This document shows positions 56,308-64,000 of a stretch of 64,000 bases of DNA, one piece after another. This DNA is from Asticcacaulis sp. SL142 (GTDB taxonomy: Bacteria; Pseudomonadota; Alphaproteobacteria; Caulobacterales; Caulobacteraceae): the NCBI RefSeq assembly GCF_026625745.1, contig NZ_CP113061.1:1885501-1949500 (forward strand), written 5' to 3'. Each line of letters opens with the position of its first letter. Positions within the stretch are counted from its first letter, which is position 1. The notes beneath the pieces are model-generated. The model ran no database searches, was not told the DNA's origin, and worked only from the letters and a program-made list of their open reading frames with translations. Both the position numbers and the translations under genes were made by a program.

Positions 56308-57330
56308 ATGCGCATACTTAATCTCATGCTGGCCAAAGGCCGTGGCGGTCTGGAGACCATGGCCGTGCGCTACCATCAGGCCCTGTTGGCCGCCGATCAT
56401 GAGGTCATGAGCCTTGGCCACCCGCAGGGCGAACTGGCGCGCCTGACGGCACCCTTTGCGCCGATTGTCTCGCATTTCAGCCATGACCCGCTGGCCGCGC
56501 TTGCCGTGCGTCGTCACGTCTCGCGGTTTCAGCCTGACCTGATCCTGTGTCACGGCAACCGCGCCATCGCCACCGCCGTTCACCCCCTAAGCGGCGGGGC
56601 CGGTAAGACGGTGGCCGTGGTCCATAATTTTCGCTTCAAACGCGATATCGCCAGGGCCCGTGCCGCCTTAACCGTCAGCCGCGCCGTACGTGACGCCCTG
56701 CACAACGCACACCCTGAGCTTACCATTTTCGACATGCCCAACTTCGCACCGTTGGAGGCCCGTCCGGTCAAGTCCGCCCCCACAGACGTGCCGGTCATCG
56801 GCGCGCTGGGGCGGCTGCATGTCAATAAGGGCTTTGATATCCTGCTTGAGACTGTGGCTGAACTGGTGCGCGGCGGACGTGAGGTACGGCTGCGTATCGC
56901 CGGCGACGGGCCGGAAAAAGCCGCGCTTGAAGCCCAAACCGCCACCCTTGGCCTTGGTGATCGCGTTGAATTTTGCGGCTGGGTGGACAGCCCCGCCGAT
57001 TATCTGTCGGGGCTTGATCTGTTTGTCCTGGCATCAAGGGTTGAACCGTTCGGCCTTGTGGTGACCGAAGCCATGGCCGCGGGCGTGCCCGTCATTGCCT
57101 TCGATATCGACGGCCCGCGTGAGATTTTGCAGCCCACAGGCTCTGCCCCGCTTGGTGGGCTGTGTGCATCGCAGGATGCACAGGCTTTGGCTCAGGCCAT
57201 CACCACCACCATGGATGACTGGCCCGCCACCCTTGCCCGCGCGGATATGGCACGCACCATGGCCCTTGATACCTACGGTCAGGACGCGGGGGCTGCGCGT
57301 CTTTCACAGATATTATCGTCTCTGGTATAA
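56308..57330 (+). CDS. Glycosyltransferase family 4
   Basis: A 340-residue GT-B fold glycosyltransferase, likely acting on cell-surface polysaccharide or lipopolysaccharide at the cytoplasmic face. The N-terminal domain starts MRILNLMLAKGRGGLETMAV; the donor-binding C-terminal domain has GALGRLHVNKGFDILLE, RLRIAGDGPEKAALE and the E-x7-E motif in ASRVEPFGLVVTEAMAAGVP. The start at 56308 has GGAAG in front; the longer frame from 56242 is not family-like. The sugar cannot be assigned. It is followed by a tRNA gene and no other polysaccharide genes, so the pathway is unclear. Confidence 0.9.
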   Translation: MRILNLMLAKGRGGLETMAVRYHQALLAADHEVMSLGHPQGELARLTAPFAPIVSHFSHDPLAALAVRRHVSRFQPDLILCHGNRAIATAVHPLSGGAGKTVAVVHNFRFKRDIARARAALTVSRAVRDALHNAHPELTIFDMPNFAPLEARPVKSAPTDVPVIGALGRLHVNKGFDILLETVAELVRGGREVRLRIAGDGPEKAALEAQTATLGLGDRVEFCGWVDSPADYLSGLDLFVLASRVEPFGLVVTEAMAAGVPVIAFDIDGPREILQPTGSAPLGGLCASQDAQALAQAITTTMDDWPATLARADMARTMALDTYGQDAGAARLSQILSSLV

Positions 57331-57424
57331 ATAGGCTTGAAGCCATCCGCCTTATTGGTTATAGGCGTGGCCCTTCCCTAAAGGCGTTGACTACTCCGCC
57401 GTGAAGGGCAAGGACAGAACCCGT

Positions 57425-57501
57425 GGTTGGGTAGCTCAGATGGTTAGAGCGGTGGATTCATAACCCACAGGTCGGCGGTTCGATCCCGCCTCCAACCACC
57501 A
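57425..57501 (+). tRNA. tRNA with CAU anticodon (elongator tRNA-Met, possibly tRNA-Ile2)
   Basis: A complete cloverleaf of 77 bases including encoded CCA. Acceptor GGTTGGG pairs with TCCAACC, D arm GCTC/GAGC, anticodon loop TTCATAA, T arm GGCGG/CCGCC with loop TTCGATC. The G1-C72 pair excludes initiator tRNA. The anticodon stem has one A-C mismatch at its loop-proximal pair. Elongator Met is most likely; lysidine-modified Ile2 cannot be excluded by eye. Confidence 0.93.
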
Positions 57502-57804
57502 CTTCTCTCTACTGTATTTTTGCAACCCACAGGTCGTCAACGTGCTGGCGCATAACCTGAGGAATTGGCGCGTCTTTTTCTTTGCACCGGGTTATTCTGA
57601 AATCAGTTCCACCAAAGGCTAAGACGCATCTATAATAAGCTTCTGCAAATGCCTTAAATTTAAGTTTCATTTAAATTTATATACATATAAGATAAATATT
57701 TCTTGCCAAGCTAGTGCTACTCCTTATGGCGCAGCAGGGGCAGGCGCTGAAATCGGAAATGGACAGCTTTGTCTGATAAAAAACACGGCACACGGGAGGA
57801 CGCG
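57502..57804. other. AT-rich gap after the tRNA with possible gene remnants
   Basis: No confident gene. A 13-bp copy of tRNA sequence (AACCCACAGGTCG, 57462-57474) recurs at 57524-57536. 57640-57715 is very A- and T-rich. Just before the next gene, codons at 57727-57777 (MAQQGQALKSEMDSFV, then TGA) resemble the C terminus of a chemotaxis receptor, perhaps a remnant. Confidence 0.4.
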
Positions 57805-58314
57805 ATGAAAAAACTATCCAATTTTACTTACTGGCCGCTAAAGCTGATGGTGGGTTTACCGCTGACGGTATTTGCCATCGTCATAGTGGTTCAGTTGCCA
57901 AAGTTATGGAGTATGATGGAAGGCGATCCTTACCGGCTGGGGTTCGCGGTGCTGCAAGGTGGGCTGCCGGTATTGCCGTTTGTGTTTTATGCGCTGGCGA
58001 TCTGGTTCGGGGCGGACATGATTGCGCGGGTAAAGCCTGACACAGTGCTGGAACCCATACTAATCAAGGGGTTGAAACGCAGCGGACTGTGCCTTGGGGC
58101 CGGATCAATAGCGCTTTTTGTGAGATCAAGTCTGTGGATTCGGCAAAATATCTACGGCAACGACATCGCCCCGCGGCAGGGCCTTTCCATCGATTTTTTC
58201 CACGCGACCATTGCCCTGTTGATCGGCCTTATCCTTTATTGTCTGGCGGAGCGCATCCGCCTGATGCAGGTCAAACGTGAAAAACTTACCTCTGAACTGA
58301 GTAATTTTGTCTGA
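57805..58314 (+). CDS. DUF2975-type membrane protein
   Basis: A 169-residue inner-membrane protein with four predicted helices (LMVGLPLTVFAIVIVVQL, LPVLPFVFYALAIWFGADMI, GLCLGAGSIALFVRSSLWI, TIALLIGLILYCLAERI). Length, helix pattern and the directly following small XRE regulator match DUF2975/YozG-type pairs found in many bacteria. The start at 57805 is fixed by GGGAGGA before it. Its TGA overlaps the ATG of the XRE gene by one base. The pair probably works as membrane sensor or effector with its own regulator, but no function has been shown that I know of. Confidence 0.8.
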   Translation: MKKLSNFTYWPLKLMVGLPLTVFAIVIVVQLPKLWSMMEGDPYRLGFAVLQGGLPVLPFVFYALAIWFGADMIARVKPDTVLEPILIKGLKRSGLCLGAGSIALFVRSSLWIRQNIYGNDIAPRQGLSIDFFHATIALLIGLILYCLAERIRLMQVKREKLTSELSNFV

Positions 58315-58547
58315 TGCCTGTCCGCGTAACTCTTGATGTCATGCTGGCGCGCCGAAAGATGCGCGCAAAAGATCTGGCCGCGCAGGTCGGCATATCGGAA
58401 ACTCAGATGTCCTTGCTACGCACAGGTAAGGTCAAGGGTATGCGGTTTGATACCCTGTCGAAGATTTGCCTGCTGCTGGGATGTCAGCCCGGCGACATAC
58501 TGGAATATGATGCCCGTGAAAGTGATTTAACCACTGGCATAGAGTGA
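58314..58547 (+). CDS. Small XRE/YozG-type regulator
   Basis: A 77-residue helix-turn-helix protein. The motif is VMLARRKMRAKDLAAQVGIS followed by ETQMSLLRTGKVKGMRF and LSKICLLLGCQPGDILEY, as in the Cro/C1-type YozG proteins that accompany DUF2975 genes. The ATG overlaps the stop of the membrane-protein gene, so both are made together. It likely represses its own operon; no operator is obvious upstream. Its stop lies 42 bases before the chosen start of the GumN-like gene. Confidence 0.87.
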   Translation: MPVRVTLDVMLARRKMRAKDLAAQVGISETQMSLLRTGKVKGMRFDTLSKICLLLGCQPGDILEYDARESDLTTGIE

Positions 58548-58588
58548 CGCCCTATTCCGGTCACGGTTTTGGAGACTATATTGTAGCC

Positions 58589-59545
58589 ATGACCAAAGCC
58601 CTGCTCATCACCGCCGCCCTTATGGCGCTACCGCTTACTGCCCCGGCGCAGGAAACCGTATCAGCGCCCGAATTTGCTCAGGACGGCGCCGAATGGATAA
58701 CCGAAGTCACGGTCACCGCCAACCTGCCGGGACCAGCGATCTGGCGGGTCAAAAAAGGCGACTCCGAGGTTTATATCCTGGGCGCCATGCCGGTCATGGT
58801 GAAGCGCATCCCATGGGACGACGCGCGCATCCGCCGGGTGCTGAAACAGTCCAACGTCCTGCTGACCGCCCCCGAAGCCGAGGTCGGATTGATCGGCCTG
58901 ACCAAACTGCAGATGAACAAACGTCTGCCGCTTGGTAAAAAGCTGGATGAGGTTCTGCCCAGCGACATTTCACAACGGTTCTATGCTCTGGCGGACGCTT
59001 ATGGTCTTGATCGCGATAAGTATAAGAAGGCTTCGCCCCTGTGGGCGGCGGCAGCCCTGCGCGCGGACATCTACGAAAAGGCGCAGATCGCCACGCTTGA
59101 TCCTGAGAAAACCCTGAAACGGTTCGCCAAGGAAGACCGGCTCAAAACCCGACCGACCGGTTCTTATAGTGCGGCCAAGATCATCTCGCGCGTCGGTCAG
59201 TTCTCCAAGACACAGGAAATGTCGTGCGTGCGCGCCACGCTGGATGAGATCGAATTTTCCACAAAAAATGCCCGCGCGGCGACGGAAGCCTGGGGGCACG
59301 GCGATCTGAAAACCGTGCAAAAACTGTCACCGGACTCAGCCCTTTTGGCCTGCCTTGAAGGCGCGCCCTCAACCTCGGCCATGCTGGGGCGCACGATTGA
59401 CCAGACCGTGGGATCGATCACTAAAGCGCTGGAGACGCGGGGGAAATCAGTCATCGTCCTGCCGCTCAGCGCGCTCCTGTCGCAGGGCGGCGCGTTGCAG
59501 AAACTGAAAACGCAGGGTCTGGAAATTACCGAACCCGCATTATAA
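58589..59545 (+). CDS. TraB/GumN family protein, exported
   Basis: A 318-residue exported protein. A signal peptide (ALLITAALMALPLTAPAQ) precedes the TraB/GumN domain, seen as AIWRVKKGDSEVYILGAMPV (family W-x-V-x-x-G-x-S-x-x-Y-L-x-G). The usual metal-binding histidine of active TraB/Tiki-type proteins (LxGTxH) is replaced here: after LGAMPV there is no histidine, so a peptidase-like activity seems lost. The two remaining cysteines (EMSCVRA and LLACLEG) could pair. I chose the ATG at 58589; a frame from 58544 overlaps the XRE gene. Function unknown. Confidence 0.82.
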   Translation: MTKALLITAALMALPLTAPAQETVSAPEFAQDGAEWITEVTVTANLPGPAIWRVKKGDSEVYILGAMPVMVKRIPWDDARIRRVLKQSNVLLTAPEAEVGLIGLTKLQMNKRLPLGKKLDEVLPSDISQRFYALADAYGLDRDKYKKASPLWAAAALRADIYEKAQIATLDPEKTLKRFAKEDRLKTRPTGSYSAAKIISRVGQFSKTQEMSCVRATLDEIEFSTKNARAATEAWGHGDLKTVQKLSPDSALLACLEGAPSTSAMLGRTIDQTVGSITKALETRGKSVIVLPLSALLSQGGALQKLKTQGLEITEPAL

Positions 59546-59576
59546 AACCGATACATAGCGCGTGTAGATCAACAGC

Positions 59577-60413
59577 ATGAAAGCGCTTTTACTTACCTGT
59601 TTCGTCATGATCTGGGCCACATCTCTGGTCAACAGCGCCCACGCGGAAACACCGCTCTTACTGATGAGCTACAATATCCGCTACGATAATCCCGACGATG
59701 TGCCGCCCTGGACGGAGCGCCGACCGCACATGGCGGCTCAGATCGCCTTCAACGATCCTGATATTTTCGGCGTGCAGGAAGCCCTGATCCCTATGGTCGG
59801 CTATCTGACCCAAAACCTTAGCGGCTACGCGCATTACGGCGTCGGACGGGATGACGGAGCCGAAGCGGGCGAAACCACCACGATCTTTTATCGCCGCGAC
59901 CGCTTTGAGCGCCTGTCAGCCCAGACCCTGTGGTGTTCAAAAACACCGGATCGTCCGTCAAAGGACGCCGATGCCGACCTGCCGCGCACCTTTACCCGTC
60001 TGATCCTGCGCGACCGGGTCAGTGGTCAGGTGCTCGATATCCGCAATGCCCACTTTGATCACAAAGGCGCGCAGGCCCGCGAAAACTGCGCCCGCCAGAT
60101 TATGGCCTTAGCGCCTGCCCCCGATGCCTTTCTTATTATCATGGGCGATTTCAATACCGGCCCCAAAAGCGCGCCCTACAGGATATTGAACGCAGGCCCC
60201 TTACGCGATGCCCGCAGTGTCAGCCCGATCGTCTTTGGCCCGAAAGGCACCTACAATGGCTTTGATATCCGCCGCACCGATGGCGAGGCCATAGATCACA
60301 TATTTATTGATCGCAGACTTCGGGTCACCCGCTTTGGCACCCTGACCGACAGTTTTGAAGGCAAGGTCATATCCGATCACTTTCCGCTGATGACCGAAGT
60401 CCTTTTACCGTGA
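59577..60413 (+). CDS. Exported endonuclease/exonuclease/phosphatase-family hydrolase
   Basis: A 278-residue hydrolase of the EEP superfamily. A signal peptide (ALLLTCFVMIWATSLVNSAHA) exports it. The active site is complete: asparagine in LMSYNIRYDNP, glutamate in FGVQEALIP, histidine in RNAHFDHKG, aspartate and asparagine in IMGDFNTGP, aspartate in AIDHIFIDRR and the final histidine in ISDHFPLMTE. Substrates in this group include nucleic acids, phosphoinositides and sphingomyelin; the exported form points to an extracytoplasmic phosphodiester. It stands 31 bases after the GumN-like gene and upstream of groES. Confidence 0.9.
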   Translation: MKALLLTCFVMIWATSLVNSAHAETPLLLMSYNIRYDNPDDVPPWTERRPHMAAQIAFNDPDIFGVQEALIPMVGYLTQNLSGYAHYGVGRDDGAEAGETTTIFYRRDRFERLSAQTLWCSKTPDRPSKDADADLPRTFTRLILRDRVSGQVLDIRNAHFDHKGAQARENCARQIMALAPAPDAFLIIMGDFNTGPKSAPYRILNAGPLRDARSVSPIVFGPKGTYNGFDIRRTDGEAIDHIFIDRRLRVTRFGTLTDSFEGKVISDHFPLMTEVLLP

Positions 60414-60511
60414 GTTTTCAACACATCTCCGGCGGAATGGCGGAAACTCACAAAAATTTCTTATAGCCCGTCCTTGACTCTTTTCCGGCGCGACACTAAC
60501 TCAAGGGTGCG

Positions 60512-60538
60512 TTAGCACTCACATGTGTCGAGTGCTAA
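60512..60538 (+). promoter_or_regulatory. CIRCE element and promoter of groESL
   Basis: TTAGCACTC-N9-GAGTGCTAA, an exact CIRCE inverted repeat, the binding site of HrcA. A TTGACT box at 60474 with 17-base spacing to TAACTC at 60497 would start transcription just ahead of or inside it. HrcA itself is not in this window. Confidence 0.95.
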
Positions 60539-60569
60539 CAACCTTTCCATATTGAATCGGAGACATCTC

Positions 60570-60860
60570 ATGAGCTTTCGTCCGCTGGGCGACCGCGTTG
60601 TGGTCAAAAGAGTAGAAGAAGAAGCCAAGACCAAGGGTGGGATCATCATCCCCGATACCGCTAAAGAAAAGCCGCAAGAAGGCGAAGTCGTCTCGGTCGG
60701 CCCCGGTGCCCGTAACGACAAGGGCGACATCGTCGCTCTGGAAGTCAAGGCTGGCGACCGCGTCCTGTTCGGTAAGTGGGGCGGCACCGAAGTCAAGATC
60801 GACGGCGAAGACCTGCTGATCCTGAAAGAATCCGACATCTTGGGTATCGTGAACCGCTAG
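60570..60860 (+). CDS. groS: Co-chaperonin GroES
   Basis: The 96-residue lid of the GroEL folding chamber, cytoplasmic. It shows [20 protein letters not shown], the mobile loop [19 protein letters not shown] and the conserved [20 protein letters not shown]. The true start is the ATG at 60570; the frame extends 45 bases upstream into the CIRCE element and cannot be coding there. The ribosome site is weak (CGGAGACATC). It is followed by groEL after 53 bases. Heat-shock control by HrcA/CIRCE is directly visible upstream. Confidence 0.97.
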   Translation: MSFRPLGDRVVVKRVEEEAKTKGGIIIPDTAKEKPQEGEVVSVGPGARNDKGDIVALEVKAGDRVLFGKWGGTEVKIDGEDLLILKESDILGIVNR

Positions 60861-60889
60861 TTTTAGCGCTCCGCCTGAAATTCCAATAA

Positions 60890-62560
<1,671 letters not shown>

Positions 62561-62567
62561 TCCATTC

Positions 62568-62607
62568 GGGGAAAAGTCCTTCGCTAACGCTCAGTGTACT
62601 TTTCCCC
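62568..62607 (+). terminator. Hairpin after groEL
   Basis: A perfect 10-bp stem GGGGAAAAGT/ACTTTTCCCC with a 20-base loop starts eight bases after the stop. It lacks a T-tract and may protect the mRNA 3' end. Confidence 0.5.
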
Positions 62608-62669
62608 GGCTCATTATCGAGATCATTTTTTCGGGCCAAGCCCTGCAAAAATGCTCACATGTTAATTGG

Positions 62670-62700
62670 AAAGAGCGGGTCGAAAGGCCCGCTCTTTTTT
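62670..62700 (+). terminator. Rho-independent terminator of groESL
   Basis: AAAGAGCGGG pairs with CCCGCTCTTT around TCGAAAGG and is followed by TTT. Confidence 0.92.
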
Positions 62701-62828
62701 ATGTATTTAATGGCGATGCTTGAAAATATATTCGGAATTGTTGAGTTAAATAATAATGCAATTTTGCATAGAAACCTTATTTTAATTTAGTCATAATTGA
62801 TACGTTATTTGAATAAGGAATGACAGTT

Positions 62829-62999
62829 ATGACCTTTGATTTTTCAAAGATTGATGTAGATACGCTTTATACTTATTGTGAGCGTATATTTACTATGGAC
62901 AAACATTCCGATCTCGACCTGTCTCTTGCGAAAGCGGAATTGCAGCCCGCCATTGACGCTGCTGCGGTCGATCATCCTCAATTTTCCCGCTTCCAGTAA
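62829..62999 (+). CDS. Small hypothetical protein, 56 residues
   Basis: An ATG at 62829 with AAGGA nine bases upstream opens a 56-codon frame that starts MTFDFSKIDVDTLYTYCERI and ends DHPQFSRFQ. The product is acidic, with one cysteine, no signal peptide and no membrane segment; it is probably a compact helical cytoplasmic protein. The upstream 130 bases are A- and T-rich and could hold its promoter. No family recognised. The gene is too short for confidence from coding statistics, but the ribosome site and the isolated position after the groESL terminator support it. Confidence 0.5.
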   Translation: MTFDFSKIDVDTLYTYCERIFTMDKHSDLDLSLAKAELQPAIDAAAVDHPQFSRFQ

Positions 63000-63090
63000 A
63001 TGGGGTGATCAGACCGCGACCTTGAACCCATCTGTCACAAAACAAATACAGACCTGGTAAAAGACCTACACACAACAAGGTCATTAATTA

Positions 63091-63113
63091 CCCTCCACAC
63101 ACTTTTTGGAGGG
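63091..63113 (+). promoter_or_regulatory. Hairpin that hides the ribosome site of the phoX-like gene
   Basis: CCCTCC (63091-63096) is exactly complementary to GGAGGG (63108-63113), the ribosome site four bases before the GTG start at 63118; the loop is 11 bases. Translation could be controlled by opening of this stem. Confidence 0.5.
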
Positions 63114-63117
63114 CGCT

Positions 63118-64000
63118 GTGTCCGATATCAAACTTACCGGTCGTCATGATGACGGCGATTTTCAGTTAAATACATCGAACAACCCAAGCCTGAGCGATGT
63201 TATCGAACAGCGTAATTCCCGCCGCCAGATTCTGGGCGGTATGGCCTCAGTCGCCGCCCTGTTCGGCCTGAGCGCCTGCGGCAGCGATGACGACGACAAG
63301 GCACCGCTGGCCGTAGTATCGGCGGGCGGCGCAGGCGCCACCACCTCTGGCCGCATGGTTACCCTGACCGGTACGGCGTCAGGTTCGTCCAGCGTATCCT
63401 GGACGCAAGTGTCTGGTCCGGCGGTTACGCTATCTGGTGCTGATACCGCCACCGCCACCTTCATGGCCCCCAGCGTTTCGGCAGCCACTCCGCTGGTGTT
63501 CAGCTTTACGGCTAAGAACACAGCGGGCTTTCCATCTTCGGCCAACGCGACCGTAACGGTCAGCCCCGCGGTGCTGGGCTTCACCGCCGTGGCCAAGAAC
63601 AAAAACGACATCGTCACGGTACCCGAAGGCTATACGGTTTCGGTACTTTACCGTCTGGGCGACCCAATCCTGGCAGGCGTTGCGGCCTATGCCAATGATG
63701 GTTCCGACACCAACTTTGCCGGGCGCGCTGGCGACCACCACGACGGCATGGCCTATTTCGGCCTGGCGGCCACGGGTACGGCGCGCGATGTCAATAGCTC
63801 GACCCGCGGGCTTTTGGTCATGAACCATGAAAACATCACCGCACCGTACCTGCACGTGAACGGCGTTACCGCCGGGGCCACACGTCTGGAATCCGAGGCC
63901 ATCAAGGAAATCGAATGTCACGGCGTCGCCGTGGTCGAAGTGACCCGCGCCTCTACCGGTGCCTGGAACTATGTTCAGGGTGGTGCGCTCAACCGCCGTA
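63118..64000 (+). CDS. PhoX-type alkaline phosphatase, 5' part (runs off the right edge)
   Basis: The frame from GTG 63118 is open to the end of the window (about 294 codons). Residues 34-54 form a twin-arginine signal with a following cysteine (NSRRQILGGMASVAALFGLSAC), so the product is Tat-exported and possibly lipid-anchored. A serine/threonine-rich immunoglobulin- or PKD-like domain comes next (about 70-150, VSWTQVSGPAVTLSG and SANATVTVSP). PhoX/DUF839 features then start: YTVSVLYRLGDPI, RAGDHHDGMAYFGL, RGLLVMNHENIT. PhoX enzymes are calcium/iron-dependent phosphatases that free phosphate from organic esters in the periplasm. The GGAGGG ribosome site supports the GTG start. Full identification needs the missing 3' part. 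Confidence 0.82.
   Translation, partial: MSDIKLTGRHDDGDFQLNTSNNPSLSDVIEQRNSRRQILGGMASVAALFGLSACGSDDDDKAPLAVVSAGGAGATTSGRMVTLTGTASGSSSVSWTQVSGPAVTLSGADTATATFMAPSVSAATPLVFSFTAKNTAGFPSSANATVTVSPAVLGFTAVAKNKNDIVTVPEGYTVSVLYRLGDPILAGVAAYANDGSDTNFAGRAGDHHDGMAYFGLAATGTARDVNSSTRGLLVMNHENITAPYLHVNGVTAGATRLESEAIKEIECHGVAVVEVTRASTGAWNYVQGGALNRR

Overview
The window looks like a chromosomal segment of an alphaproteobacterium of the Caulobacterales, probably Caulobacteraceae and perhaps Asticcacaulis-like. The reasons are the moderate-to-high GC content, a large TonB-dependent receptor next to cupin-like and DUF6445 genes, exported peptidases and glycosidases, groESL under a CIRCE element, and intergenic multi-hairpin repeats of the kind common in this group. 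The genus is inference. I see no phage, insertion sequence, CRISPR array or plasmid module.

Layout. 0-3 kb: an alkylation-repair cluster (2OG-Fe(II) oxygenase, Ogt, Ada/AlkA fusion) with a 155-bp inverted-repeat element between the divergent transcripts. 3-4.5 kb: a secreted protein made of five four-cysteine modules. 4.6-24.4 kb: a nutrient-acquisition region with a frameshifted S9 peptidase, two DUF885 proteins (one frameshifted), an exported GH2 beta-galactosidase, a Tat-exported six-hairpin-type protein, a TonB receptor, a cupin-like protein, a TetR regulator and a decayed DUF6445 gene. Three promoter regions here share the palindromic core TTGTATACG, which suggests one regulon. 24.4-24.7 kb: a non-coding stretch with three stacked hairpins (possible small RNA) flanked by palindromes. 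24.7-37.5 kb: hisS, a MacA/MacB/TolC-type efflux operon, a lipoprotein, a methyltransferase, a DsbD-type reductase, ispG, a RodZ-like protein and a hotdog protein.

37.7-50.2 kb: a polyamine import and catabolism locus, all on the minus strand: aminotransferase, PuuD-like hydrolase, PotGIHF-type ABC transporter, PuuA-like ligase, second aminotransferase, succinate-semialdehyde dehydrogenase and PuuC-like dehydrogenase. Four of its promoter regions carry the palindrome TGTGATCACA, so a dedicated repressor or activator is likely; its gene is not identifiable here. No PuuB oxidase is present, so an aminotransferase probably performs that step.

50.2-64 kb: mnmA, an HxlR regulator, small secreted proteins, a DegT-type/propeller gene pair, an Lrp regulator, a glycosyltransferase, a CAU-anticodon tRNA, a DUF2975/XRE pair, a TraB/GumN protein, an EEP-family hydrolase, groES-groEL with terminators, a 56-residue small protein and the 5' part of a PhoX-type phosphatase gene that runs off the right edge. 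Bases 1-84 hold nothing I can assign.
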